The notes: generated by a model from the sequence alone, not told the origin. DNA of 25,832 bases from CAZLIC01 sp964559535 (GCA_964559535.1 CAZLIC010000066.1:1-25832), one strand, 5' to 3'. Shown: positions 7,400-15,360, numbered from the stretch's first letter. Numbers and translations: made by a program.

Positions 7400-7447
7400 C
7401 CGGGGGCGCTGCCCCCGGACCCCCGGGATATTTGGAAAAGGAAGAAG
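7400..7447. repeat. GC hairpin plus ATATTTGGAAAAG tail, probable dispersed family repeat
   Basis: CCGGGGGC (7400-7407), GCT, GCCCCCGG (7411-7418) is a perfect stem. It is followed by ACCCCCGGGATATTTGGAAAAG (7419-7440) and a purine run to 7447. From memory, closely similar GC hairpins followed by CCCCGGGATATTTGG and an A/G-rich tail recur in intergenic regions of many Rhodobacteraceae genomes. Only one copy is visible here. It sits in the iolE-iolB gap and could form an RNA hairpin within the operon transcript. Confidence 0.5.
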
Positions 7448-7504
7448 GGGCGTGCGGGTGCGTGCCTTTCCTCTTTTTCGGTCTGGCCGGCCGGGGGGCC
7501 GGGG

Positions 7505-8404
7505 TCAGCTCTTGTCCAGCCCCGTCATCCGCGCCATGGCCCGCAGGGCGCCGAGGCCCATGGCCTGGTAGAGCAGCGGCGTGCGGACGGCGGCGTCCTG
7601 TTCGGCCTCGATCACCAGCCAGCCCTGGTAGCCATGCTCGGCGGCGGTGCGCAGGACGGGGGGGAAATCCACCGCTCCTGTTGGGTCGCCCGGCACGGTG
7701 AAGACGCCGCGGCGGACGCCCTCGAGGAAGGAGAGGCGTTTCTCGCGCACCTCGGCCATGATGTCGGGGCGGACGTTCTTGGCGTGCAGGTGTTTCACGC
7801 GGTGCATGTGTTTGGCCGCGACCTGCGCCGGGTCACCGCCACCGAAGAAACAGTGGCCGGTGTCGAACAAGAGGTGCAGGTGCGGGCCGGTGTGGGCCAT
7901 GAGCAGGTCGATCTCTTCAGGCGATTCCACCACGGTGCCCATGTGGTGGTGGTAGACCATGGTGATGCCCTGCCCGGCCGAAAAGGCGGCAAGCTCTTCC
8001 AGCGCGGCGCCGAAGGCGGGCCATTGGTCGGGCGGCAGGCGCGGGCGGTCGTTCACCGGCAGGGCGTCTTGCCCATGGATGGCGTTCGACGTTTCGCAGA
8101 CGATGATGACGCGCGAACCGACAGCCTTGAGCAGGTTCAGGTAGGGCTGCATCGCGGCCTTTTCGGTGGCGATGTCGTTCACCAGAACGTTGGTCGAGTG
8201 CCAGCCGGAGACATAGGAGAGGCCCCGGCCGCCGAGTTCCTTCGCGATGCCGTCGGGGGTGGTCGGCAGCTTGTGGCCCTTTTCGATGCCGTCAAAGCCG
8301 ATGGCGGCGCATTCGTCGAGGCATTGGGCGAGAGAGATATGGGCGCCCAGCGACTGGTCGTCGTCGTTCGTCCAGGCGATGGGGTTGGCGCCGTAGCGGA
8401 TCAT
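7505..8404 (-). CDS. iolE: Inosose dehydratase (2-keto-myo-inositol dehydratase)
   Basis: Dehydrates 2-keto-myo-inositol to 3D-(3,5/4)-trihydroxycyclohexane-1,2-dione, the second step of inositol catabolism. The 299-residue protein is a xylose-isomerase-like TIM barrel. Metal and substrate motifs visible are the N-terminal NPIAWTNDD (residues 7-15), HHHMGT (152-157), FDTGH (180-184), HLHAKN (205-210) and VIEAEQD near the C-terminus. The start at 8404 is fixed by MIRYGANPIAW and by the ATGA overlap with the iolD stop; the open frame upstream lies inside iolD. The ribosome binding site is weak, so translation probably depends on coupling to iolD. Confidence 0.95.
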   Translation of the reverse strand: MIRYGANPIAWTNDDDQSLGAHISLAQCLDECAAIGFDGIEKGHKLPTTPDGIAKELGGRGLSYVSGWHSTNVLVNDIATEKAAMQPYLNLLKAVGSRVIIVCETSNAIHGQDALPVNDRPRLPPDQWPAFGAALEELAAFSAGQGITMVYHHHMGTVVESPEEIDLLMAHTGPHLHLLFDTGHCFFGGGDPAQVAAKHMHRVKHLHAKNVRPDIMAEVREKRLSFLEGVRRGVFTVPGDPTGAVDFPPVLRTAAEHGYQGWLVIEAEQDAAVRTPLLYQAMGLGALRAMARMTGLDKS

Positions 8405-10227
8405 GTGAGGGCCTGTGTTTTCTTGCGCTTTTCGAAGGCGGCGCGCTTTTCGCGCACCTGCGGGCGATCGCTGACCTCGGGGATGCCCACCTCCCACCAG
8501 CTGCCACCGCTGTGGGTGCTGGGGTAGGGGTCGGTGTCGATGACCACCACGAAGGGGCCGGTGGCCTGTTTCGCCTGCGCGAGTGCGGCTTCCAGTTCGG
8601 CAATCGAGCCGGCCTTCACCGCCGTGGCGCCCATGCTGGCGGCGTGGGCGCGGAAGTCGATGTTGGAATTCGTGCCGCCCACGGCGTCCTTGAGAAGGTT
8701 GTTGAACTCGGCCCCGCCGGTGCCCATCTGCAGCCGGTTGATGCAGCCGAAGCCGCGGTTGTCGGTGATGACGAGGGTGATCTTGATGCCCATCATCGCG
8801 GCGATGGCGAGTTCGCTGTTGGCCATCATGTAGCTGCCGTCACCGACCATGCAGATCACGTCGCGGTCGGGTTCGGCCATCTTGATGCCCATGGCACCGG
8901 CGATTTCATAGCCCATGCAGGAAAAGCCGTATTCCATGTGGTAGGACATCGGGCGCCCGGCCTTCCACAGCTTGTGCAGTTCGCCCGGCATGGTGCCCGC
9001 GGCGCCCATCACCACGGTATCCGGGCCGGCCGCGCGCTGCACGGCGCCCACGACCTGCATGTCGGTGGGCAGCGCGTTCGTGTCCTGCGGCGGGGCGGTC
9101 AGCGGGTCGACCGAGGCGAACCAGTCTGCTTTCAGCTTCGCCGGTGGCTGCTTGCGGCGGGCCTTGCCCAGCGTTTCGGTCAGGCAGGCCAGCGAGATCG
9201 AGGCATCGCCGCACAGGGGTTCGGCCCCGTGCTTCATCGCGTCATAGGCGCCCACGTTGATGGACACCAGTTTGCGGCCCGGATTGGCGAACAGCGACCA
9301 TGAACCGGTAGTGAAGTCCTGGAACCGCGTGCCGACGCCGATGACAAGGTCGGCCTTGGCGCAGATGGCGTTGGCAGAGGTGGCGCCGGTGACGCCGATG
9401 GGCCCCATGTTCCACACATGGTCCCAGGGCAGCGACGACTTGCCCGCCTGGGTTTCCACCACCGGGATGCCATAGCGTTCGGCAAACAGCGCGAGGTCGG
9501 AGGCGGCGTCGGAGTAGTGCACGCCGCCGCCCGCCACGATCACCGGGCGCTTTGCCTCGTGGATCATCTGGGCGACGCGGGTGACTTCGTGCATGTCGGG
9601 ATAGGGGCGGCGGATGCGCCAGACCTTTGGCGCAAAGAATGCCTCGGGCCAGTCGAAGGCTTCGGCCTGCACATCCTGGCAGAAGGCCAGCGTGACGGGG
9701 CCGCATTCGGCCGGGTCGGTCATTGTGCGCAGGGCGCGGGGCAGCGCGGTCAGCAGGTGTTCGGGGCGTGTGATGCGGTCGAAGTAGCGGCTGACGGGCT
9801 TGAAGCAGTCGTTCACCGACACGGTGCCGTCGCCGAAGCATTCGATCTGCTGCAGCACGGGGTCGGGGCCGCGGTTGGCGAAGACGTCGCCGGGGACGAA
9901 CAACACCGGCAGGCGGTTGGCATGGGCAAGGCCGGCGGCGGTGACCATGTTCAGCGCCCCCGGCCCGATGGAGGAGGTGACCATCATCGCATGGCGGCGC
10001 TGCAACTGCTTGGCATAGGCGATGGCGGCGTGGGCCATGGTCTGTTCGTTGTGGCCGCGGTACGTCGGCCAGCGGTCCTTCACGCCCTGCAGCGCCTCGC
10101 CAAGCCCCGCCACGTTGCCGTGGCCAAAGATCGCCCAGGCGCCGGTGACATAGGGTGTGCCGTCTTCGGACATCTGCGCCGTCAGCCAGCGCACCATGGC
10201 CTGTGCGGCCGTCAATCGGATGGTCAT
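8401..10227 (-). CDS. iolD: 3D-(3,5/4)-trihydroxycyclohexane-1,2-dione hydrolase
   Basis: Thiamine-diphosphate enzyme that hydrolytically opens the ring of the IolE product to 5-deoxy-D-glucuronate. The 608-residue protein has three visible parts: an N-terminal Pyr domain with the cofactor-activating glutamate in GHNEQ (Glu61), a central Rossmann-like domain (about 215-355), and a C-terminal PP domain with GDGSYMMAN (462-470), the ThDP/Mg motif. CAAGGAGGAACGC before the ATG at 10227 is a strong ribosome binding site. It overlaps iolC upstream and iolE downstream by four bases each. The protein is complete and no key residue is missing. Confidence 0.96.
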   Translation of the reverse strand: MTIRLTAAQAMVRWLTAQMSEDGTPYVTGAWAIFGHGNVAGLGEALQGVKDRWPTYRGHNEQTMAHAAIAYAKQLQRRHAMMVTSSIGPGALNMVTAAGLAHANRLPVLFVPGDVFANRGPDPVLQQIECFGDGTVSVNDCFKPVSRYFDRITRPEHLLTALPRALRTMTDPAECGPVTLAFCQDVQAEAFDWPEAFFAPKVWRIRRPYPDMHEVTRVAQMIHEAKRPVIVAGGGVHYSDAASDLALFAERYGIPVVETQAGKSSLPWDHVWNMGPIGVTGATSANAICAKADLVIGVGTRFQDFTTGSWSLFANPGRKLVSINVGAYDAMKHGAEPLCGDASISLACLTETLGKARRKQPPAKLKADWFASVDPLTAPPQDTNALPTDMQVVGAVQRAAGPDTVVMGAAGTMPGELHKLWKAGRPMSYHMEYGFSCMGYEIAGAMGIKMAEPDRDVICMVGDGSYMMANSELAIAAMMGIKITLVITDNRGFGCINRLQMGTGGAEFNNLLKDAVGGTNSNIDFRAHAASMGATAVKAGSIAELEAALAQAKQATGPFVVVIDTDPYPSTHSGGSWWEVGIPEVSDRPQVREKRAAFEKRKKTQALT

Positions 10228-12131
10228 GCGTTCCTCCTTGCCGCCGCGCGGGCGGTGTCCCAGGCGTCGCACAGGCGGCGGTAGGTTCCGGCCATCCGCG
10301 CGGCTGCTGTCGTGTCGTCGATTTCGCCGGCCAGCCAGGCCTTGCCCGGCGCGGCGTGGATGGTGCGGCCCACGGCAAAGCCGCGGACCATCGGATGTTT
10401 CGCGGCCATCTGGAACGAGGCCACAAGGGATTCTTCCGTGCCGCCCAGACCCAGCACCACGATTCCGCGGCAGTACGGGTCATGCGCGTGGATCATCGTG
10501 CAGGCCTTTTCCCACGCGGCATCGGTGGTGAAGGGTTCGAGCTTCCACCAGTCGGGGAAGACGCCCAGCTTGTAGAAGCGGTCGATGATCGCGGGGGTGG
10601 TGTCGTCGGTCACCGGGCCGACCTTGGACGGGATCACCTCCAGCAGCATTTCCAGCCGGTTGCGGCGGCAGGCGTGGAACAGGCGGACGATGGTGTCTTC
10701 CTGCTGTTGCCACATCGCGGCGTCATCGTCGGGGTGGCAGAAGCACAGAACCTTGACCACATGCGCCAGCGGCCATTCCGACAGCCCGCCGAAATCGGGG
10801 CCGATCTCGGGTTCAAGGGTCAACGGGCGACTGCCGGGCCATTCCACCGGGCGGCCGATCCAAAGGCCCTTGCCTGCGGCGCGGTAAAGGGCATCGCGGC
10901 CAAGGCGGCTGTCACACAACAGGCCGTAGCCGGGCTTGCCGTCGGCCACCTGCAACGTCGCATCGAGGCAGATCTGCTTGAACTGGCCGATCCGTTCGGG
11001 GGTGGCGCCGGGAAGGTCTTCAAGTTGCGCGCGGTGGTCGAAGGCGTGGACGCGCATGGTGGACCAGTCGTCATGCCGGTTGGTGGCCCAGTGTACCTGC
11101 TCCAGCGCCGCATCCTTGCGCAGCGCAGGGGTGACGACGCCGCGGTTCAGGAAGAACTGCAGTTCTTCCCAGCTTGGATAGGCCGGGGTGCAGCCGTGGC
11201 GCGACACGGCGAAGGCGCCGCAGGCGTTGGCGTATTTCAGCGCCACGGGCCAGGGTTCGCCATCCAGCCAGCCCTTCAGCAGGCCGGACATGAAGCCGTC
11301 GCCCGCGCCGAGCACGTTGAAGACCTCTATCGGGAAGCCGGGGCCGGATTGGCCTTCGTCCAGCGCGTCAGGGACGGCACCGGTGAAGGCTACGGCGCCC
11401 ATGGGGCCGCGTTTGCAGACAAGGGTGGCGTTCGAGACGGCGCGCACCGTGCGCAGGGCGGCGATGGTGTCGGTGGTGCCGCCGGCGATGTGGAATTCTT
11501 CCTCGGTGCCGACAATCAGGTCGAAGAGGTGCAGCGTGGCCTGCAGTTTCGCGGTGACGGCGGCAGATTCGATGAACCGGCTTTCGCCGTCGCCATGCCC
11601 CGCCAACCCCCACAGGTTCGGGCGGTAGTCGATATCCAGCGCGGTTTGTGCGCCATGCTTGCGGGCGAGGTTCAGCGCCTTGAGCACCGCGGCTTCGGTG
11701 CGGGGGTGGCTGAGATGCGTGCCGGTGGCGACGACAGCGCGCGCGCTGGCGATAAAACCTTCGTCGATGTCATCTTCACACAGCGCCATGTCGGCGCAAT
11801 TCTCGCGATAGAAGATCAGCGGGAACTGCTTGTCGTCGCGGATGCCCAGAAGAACCAGCGCGGTCAGACGCGCGGGGTCGGTCTTCACGCCCCGCACGTC
11901 CACACCTTCGCGCGCCAGCTCCTCTCGGATGAAGCGGCCCATGTGTTCGTTGCCCACACGAGTAATCAGCGCCGATTTGAGCCCAAGCCGCGCGGTGCCC
12001 GCCGCCATGTTGGTGGGCGAGCCGCCGATGTATTTCTGGAACGACCCCATGTCTTCCAGCCGCCCGCCGACTTGCGCGCCATACAGGTCAACCGACGAGC
12101 GGCCGATGGTAATGACGTCGAGCGGTTTCAC
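10224..12131 (-). CDS. iolC: Bifunctional 5-dehydro-2-deoxygluconokinase / DUF2090 (probable aldolase) fusion
   Basis: Two-domain protein of 635 residues. Residues about 1-325 are a PfkB-family sugar kinase, with GGSPTNMAAG (36-45) in the substrate region and the catalytic NVLGAGDGF (272-280); this is IolC, which phosphorylates 2-deoxy-5-keto-D-gluconate. Residues about 330-635 form a second domain that I recognise as DUF2090. Fusions of this kind are annotated as carrying 5-dehydro-2-deoxyphosphogluconate aldolase, giving malonate semialdehyde and dihydroxyacetone phosphate. No separate iolJ is present in the operon, consistent with that role. The start is GTG (12131), overlapping the iolG stop as GTGA. 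Kinase assignment is firm; the aldolase role is inference from the family. Confidence 0.93.
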   Translation of the reverse strand: MKPLDVITIGRSSVDLYGAQVGGRLEDMGSFQKYIGGSPTNMAAGTARLGLKSALITRVGNEHMGRFIREELAREGVDVRGVKTDPARLTALVLLGIRDDKQFPLIFYRENCADMALCEDDIDEGFIASARAVVATGTHLSHPRTEAAVLKALNLARKHGAQTALDIDYRPNLWGLAGHGDGESRFIESAAVTAKLQATLHLFDLIVGTEEEFHIAGGTTDTIAALRTVRAVSNATLVCKRGPMGAVAFTGAVPDALDEGQSGPGFPIEVFNVLGAGDGFMSGLLKGWLDGEPWPVALKYANACGAFAVSRHGCTPAYPSWEELQFFLNRGVVTPALRKDAALEQVHWATNRHDDWSTMRVHAFDHRAQLEDLPGATPERIGQFKQICLDATLQVADGKPGYGLLCDSRLGRDALYRAAGKGLWIGRPVEWPGSRPLTLEPEIGPDFGGLSEWPLAHVVKVLCFCHPDDDAAMWQQQEDTIVRLFHACRRNRLEMLLEVIPSKVGPVTDDTTPAIIDRFYKLGVFPDWWKLEPFTTDAAWEKACTMIHAHDPYCRGIVVLGLGGTEESLVASFQMAAKHPMVRGFAVGRTIHAAPGKAWLAGEIDDTTAAARMAGTYRRLCDAWDTARAAARRNA

Positions 12132-13132
12132 CCCAGCACCTCTGACACCTTCACGGCGCGGCCGGTGGTGGCCGACAACAGCGCGGCATCAGCCAGCGCC
12201 AGCGCCAGAAGGCCGTCCTGTCCGGTGGTGGGGGTGGGGGCGCCATCGGCAACGGCGGCCACGAAGGCCGCGATCTCGTTTGCGTAGGCGGCGGTGTAGC
12301 GCGTCATGAAGAAGTTCAAGAGCGGCGGTTCGTGAAAGCCCGCGGCATCGGCGGTAATGATGTTGGCCATGGCGGTGTTCTTGGCCGCGGCCATGCCGGC
12401 CGAGCCCAGCACCTCGATCCGCTGGTCGTAGCCGTAGGTGGCGCGGCGCGAGTTGGTGATGATGGCCTGCTTGCCGCTGGCGGTGCGCAGGATGACGTTG
12501 ACGCTGTCATAGTCGCCCGCGGCGCCGATGGCCGGGTCGGTGAGGACCGAGGCCTGCGCCATGACGGTGTCCACTTCCTCGCCCAACAGCCAGCGCGCCA
12601 TGTCGAAATCGTGGATTGTCATGTCGCGGAAGATGCCGCCCGACCGGCGGATGTAGTCCAGTGGCGGTGCACCGGGGTCGCGGCTGGTGATGGTGACCAT
12701 TTCCACCGTGCCCACGCGGCCCGCGTCGATGGCGGCCTTCACGGCCATGAAATCTGGGTCGAAGCGGCGGTTGAAGCCGACCATCAGGATGCCCTTGTGG
12801 GTGGTGACGGTGCGGATGCAGTCCGCCACGCGCGACAGTGACAGGTCCACAGGCTTTTCGCAGAACACCGCCTTGCCGGCCTTCACGCCCGCCTCGATCA
12901 GGTCGGCGTGGGTGTCGGTGGGGGTGCAGATGACGATGGCGTCGATGTCTTTCGACGCAAGGATCGCCTCGATGCTGCGCACCTCGGCGCCGTACTGGGC
13001 GTGGATGGCCTGGGCAGCGGCGGCGACCGGGTCGGCCACGGCCACCAGTTGCGCGCCGGGTACTGTGGCGATGGCACCCGCATGAACCTTGCCGATGCGA
13101 CCTGCGCCCAGAACTCCGAACTTCACGGTCAT
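12128..13132 (-). CDS. iolG: Inositol 2-dehydrogenase
   Basis: NAD-dependent oxidation of myo-inositol to 2-keto-myo-inositol, the entry step. The 334-residue GFO/IDH/MocA-family protein has the dinucleotide loop GAGRIG (9-14), the EKP motif (92-94, with catalytic Lys93), and Asp170 and His174 in FRDMTIHDFDMARWL, the Lys-Asp-His set of characterised IolG enzymes. Start 13132 has AAGGAAGGA at good spacing. It is the first gene of the iol operon and faces a 422-base control region shared with the divergent thioredoxin gene. Related MocA-family dehydrogenases act on scyllo- or chiro-inositol, so isomer preference is not certain, but the operon context supports inositol. Confidence 0.95.
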   Translation of the reverse strand: MTVKFGVLGAGRIGKVHAGAIATVPGAQLVAVADPVAAAAQAIHAQYGAEVRSIEAILASKDIDAIVICTPTDTHADLIEAGVKAGKAVFCEKPVDLSLSRVADCIRTVTTHKGILMVGFNRRFDPDFMAVKAAIDAGRVGTVEMVTITSRDPGAPPLDYIRRSGGIFRDMTIHDFDMARWLLGEEVDTVMAQASVLTDPAIGAAGDYDSVNVILRTASGKQAIITNSRRATYGYDQRIEVLGSAGMAAAKNTAMANIITADAAGFHEPPLLNFFMTRYTAAYANEIAAFVAAVADGAPTPTTGQDGLLALALADAALLSATTGRAVKVSEVLG

Positions 13133-13377
13133 GGTTGTCCTTCCTTGTCCGGGTCCCGGCCCGGCGTGTGGGTTTGATCCGGCGACCCCTTGCCGCTAAG
13201 GCGGTGCAGGTTTGGCGACGCGGGGAACCTGCGCCAGACGGACCGCTGCCGTCAACCGGCACCGCGACCGATTGCATCATTGGTGATGAAGGCTTGCCCT
13301 GACGGATGATGGCTGTTCGTCAGCCGTAGGCGAAGCACCACCACAGCTTGCTTTTTGAAATGTTGCCATCTTTGGGC

Positions 13378-13395
13378 GGGCAGGGGATCCTGCCC
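13378..13395. promoter_or_regulatory. GC-rich hairpin upstream of iolG
   Basis: GGGCAGG (13378-13384), loop GGAT, CCTGCCC (13389-13395) form perfect 7-base arms. It lies 23 bases to the iolG side of the tandem palindrome. No T-tract follows in either direction, so it is not a classical intrinsic terminator; its role is unknown. Confidence 0.3.
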
Positions 13396-13417
13396 CGGAG
13401 GAATCTTGGAACGGATT

Positions 13418-13454
13418 TGATGAAATTTCATCACCGGCTGATGCAGTTTCATCC
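13418..13454. promoter_or_regulatory. Tandem palindromic operator candidate
   Basis: TGATGAAATTTCATCA (13418-13433) is a perfect 16-base palindrome. TGATGCAGTTTCATCC (13439-13454) matches it at 13 of 16 positions and begins exactly 21 bases later, two helical turns. This is the layout expected for two dimers of a repressor bound on one DNA face. The position in the iolG/thioredoxin divergent region makes an inositol-pathway regulator (RpiR/MurR-type IolR, absent from the window) a plausible binder; that is inference. It is about 285 bases from the iolG start and 100 from the thioredoxin gene, so control of the latter is also possible. Confidence 0.6.
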
Positions 13455-13488
13455 GCGCACGCCGGGGCGGCCGCGTGCGCGGCCCCCC

Positions 13489-13519
13489 TTGGCCTTTCGC
13501 CACGGCATCGCCATATAGG
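13489..13519 (+). promoter_or_regulatory. Possible promoter of the thioredoxin operon
   Basis: TTGGCC (13489-13494) and the CATATAGG segment (13512-13519) lie 17-19 bases apart, with the start codon at 13555. The spacing is suitable and the AT-rich -10 stands out in GC-rich DNA, but neither hexamer is a strong match. Confidence 0.3.
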
Positions 13520-13554
13520 GGCGCGTTGGCACGAGGCAGGGAAGAGGACGGCAG

Positions 13555-14472
13555 ATGTTCGGCTTCGGCGAGAAGAAGGCGGCCCCCGCGGCCACCCCGA
13601 CTAGCGACCTGATCCGCGAGGGATCGGAAAAGACCTTCATGAAGGAGGTGATCGAGGCCTCGAAAGAGGTGCCGGTCATCGTGGATTTCTGGGCCACCTG
13701 GTGCGGCCCGTGCAAGCAGCTGACCCCGGCGCTGGAGGCTGCGGTGACGGCGGCAAAGGGCAAGGTGCGGCTGGTCAAGATCGACGTCGACAAGAACCAG
13801 ATGATCGCCGCGCAGCTGCGCATCCAGTCGATCCCGACGGTCTATGCCTTCTGGCAGGGCCAGCCGGTGGACGGGTTCCAGGGCGCGCTGCCGCCGAGCG
13901 AGGTGAAGGCCTTCATCGACCGGGTGGGGGCGCTGGGCGGCGACGGCGGGCTGGGGGAAGCGCTGGAGGTGGCCGAGCAGATGCTGGCCGAAGGCGACGC
14001 GGTGGGCGCGGCCGAGACCTTTGCCGCCATTCTGGGCGAGGAGCCCGAGAATGCCGCGGCCTATGGCGGGCTGGTGCGGGCCTACCTTGCCGCGGGCGAG
14101 ATTGACCGGGCGCAAGGGTTTGCCGATGCGGCCCCGGCAAAGATTGCCAAGGCGAAAGAGATCGAGGCGACGCGGGCGCAGATCGCGCTGGCGCGGCAGG
14201 CGGCCAAGGCAGGCCCGGCCGCCGCGCTGCGCCGCAAGGTGGAGGCCGACCCGGCCGACCATCAGGCGCGGTTCGACCTGGCCACCGCACTGCATGCGCA
14301 GGGACAGGTGGACGAGGCGGTGGAGGAGCTGCTGGAACTGTTCCGCCGTGACCGCGAGTGGAACGGCGGGGCGGCCAAGGCGCAGCTGTTTACCATTTTC
14401 GAGGCGCTGAAACCGCAGGATCCGATCGTGCTGAAGGGCCGCCGCCGCCTGTCGTCGATGATTTTCACGTGA
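13555..14472 (+). CDS. Thioredoxin/TPR chaperone-like protein (YbbN/CnoX type)
   Basis: A 305-residue protein with an N-terminal thioredoxin domain (about 22-125) carrying the intact active site WCGPC (49-53) and the cis-proline in SIPTVYAFW. The C-terminal half is Ala-rich and helical with TPR-like repeats (about 135-290). This is the architecture of YbbN/CnoX, a holdase that hands clients to DnaK and GroEL; unlike E. coli CnoX, the CxxC is present here, so redox activity is possible. GAAGAGGA precedes the ATG. It leads a three-gene plus-strand cluster with the LON-domain and Trm112-like genes, and converges on grpE, the DnaK nucleotide exchange factor. Confidence 0.9.
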   Translation: MFGFGEKKAAPAATPTSDLIREGSEKTFMKEVIEASKEVPVIVDFWATWCGPCKQLTPALEAAVTAAKGKVRLVKIDVDKNQMIAAQLRIQSIPTVYAFWQGQPVDGFQGALPPSEVKAFIDRVGALGGDGGLGEALEVAEQMLAEGDAVGAAETFAAILGEEPENAAAYGGLVRAYLAAGEIDRAQGFADAAPAKIAKAKEIEATRAQIALARQAAKAGPAAALRRKVEADPADHQARFDLATALHAQGQVDEAVEELLELFRRDREWNGGAAKAQLFTIFEALKPQDPIVLKGRRRLSSMIFT

Positions 14473-14515
14473 CGGCATGGCCGGGGCGCCACGGCGCCCT
14501 AGGTGGCAGGGCATC

Positions 14516-15154
14516 ATGAGAACATTCGACCTGCCGGACACGATTGCGGTCTTTCCGCTGCCCGGGGCGCTGCTGCTGCCCCGCGCACGGCTGCCCCTGC
14601 ACATTTTCGAGCCGCGCTATCTGGCGATGATCGACGATGCCCTGAAGACGTCACACCGGCTGATCGGGATGATCCAGCCGCGCGAGGTTCCAGGGAAAGA
14701 GAAGCGCCTGCACGCCATTGGTTGCGCGGGGCGGATCACCGGCCTGTCGGAGACCGAGGACGGGCGCTACATGATCTCGCTTTCGGGCGTGTCGCGGTTC
14801 CGGATGAAGGAAGAGGTGCAGGGGTTCGCGCCCTATCGCCGCTGTCTGGTGGACTGGGTAGGGTTCGACCGTGACCGTGGCCCGTCCGAGGACGACCGCG
14901 CCTTTGACCGGGCGGGGTTCATGGACCTGCTGGGGCGGTTCTTCACCGCGCAGCAGCTGTCGACGGACTGGGCCAGCCTGAAGGAGGCAGAGCCCGAACT
15001 GCTGATCAATTCGCTGTCGATGCTGTGCCCGTTCACACCCGAGGACAAGCAGGCGCTTCTGGAAGCCCCGTCGCTGAGCACGCGGCGGGAGACTCTGGTG
15101 ACGCTGATCGAATTCTCGCTGCGGGGCGGGGCGACCGATGAGATGCTGCAATGA
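14516..15154 (+). CDS. LON-peptidase substrate-binding-domain protein
   Basis: A 212-residue protein resembling the N-terminal substrate-binding domain of Lon protease without the ATPase or peptidase parts. Visible landmarks are the start of the domain at IAVFPLPGALLLPRARLPLHIFEPRY (about residues 10-35), where FPLPG and LHIFEPRY are the hallmark strands, and VSRFRMKEE near 100. The start at 14516 (MRTFDLPDT) is preferred over an in-frame ATG at 14477 because the extra 13 residues are basic and unlike the family. It follows the thioredoxin gene closely and its stop overlaps the next start as ATGA. The molecular function of these stand-alone domains is not established. Confidence 0.9.
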   Translation: MRTFDLPDTIAVFPLPGALLLPRARLPLHIFEPRYLAMIDDALKTSHRLIGMIQPREVPGKEKRLHAIGCAGRITGLSETEDGRYMISLSGVSRFRMKEEVQGFAPYRRCLVDWVGFDRDRGPSEDDRAFDRAGFMDLLGRFFTAQQLSTDWASLKEAEPELLINSLSMLCPFTPEDKQALLEAPSLSTRRETLVTLIEFSLRGGATDEMLQ

Positions 15155-15336
15155 ACGACGAGGCCCCGACCTTTGACCGCCGGATGATCGAGGCGCTGGT
15201 GTGCCCGGTGACGCAGGCGATGCTGACGCTGGATGTGGAACGGGGCGAGCTGGTATCGAAGGCGGCGAACCTGGCCTATCCGATTCGCGATGGCATCCCG
15301 ATCATGCTGGCCAGCGAGGCGCGCGAGATCGGCTAA
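15151..15336 (+). CDS. Trm112 / UPF0434 family small protein
   Basis: A 61-residue protein related to E. coli YcaR and the Trm112 family, eukaryotic members of which activate methyltransferases. The family landmarks are MIEALVCPV (12-20), LVSKAANLAYPIRDGIPIML (34-53) and the C-terminal EARE. The usual zinc-ribbon-like CPxC is reduced to CPVT here: only Cys18 is present and the second cysteine is threonine, so zinc binding is unlikely. It overlaps the LON-domain gene by four bases (ATGA), implying translational coupling. Confidence 0.9.
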   Translation: MNDEAPTFDRRMIEALVCPVTQAMLTLDVERGELVSKAANLAYPIRDGIPIMLASEAREIG

Positions 15337-15338
15337 GG

Positions 15339-15360
15339 GGGCGGGGGGTCCGCCCCGCCC
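15339..15360. terminator. GC hairpin between convergent genes, terminator-like
   Basis: GGGCGGGG (15339-15346), loop GGTCCG, CCCCGCCC (15353-15360) gives a perfect 8-base stem starting two bases after the stop codon of the Trm112-like gene and 18 bases from the grpE stop. The position suits a bidirectional terminator. There is no T-tract, so termination may be Rho-assisted. Confidence 0.5.

Larger units (their letters stand above)
13133..13554. other. Divergent iolG / thioredoxin control region
   Basis: This 422-base stretch shows no convincing gene. It contains the iolG ribosome binding site, a CATCA-TTGG-TGATG inverted repeat (13275-13288), a GC hairpin (13378-13395), a tandem palindromic operator candidate (13418-13454), and a promoter-like pair for the plus-strand gene (13489-13519). 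The open frame covering part of it on the minus strand is antisense to the thioredoxin gene and is not family-like. Confidence 0.6.

Noticed and set aside
10155..12287. Plus-strand open frame of 710 codons opposite iolC
   Set aside because: Exact antisense of a well-conserved fusion protein; composition is typical of codon-position shadowing. The same reasoning removes long frames at 5863-7701, 1900-3321 and 20093-21871.
13275..13288. CATCA-TTGG-TGATG inverted repeat upstream of iolG
   Set aside because: The half-sites are in the opposite order to the tandem palindrome (CATCA first), so it is not a third copy; on its own it is short.
14464..14479. CACGTG core at the end of the thioredoxin gene
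   Set aside because: The flanks do not match parS; the six-base core alone is common in GC-rich DNA.
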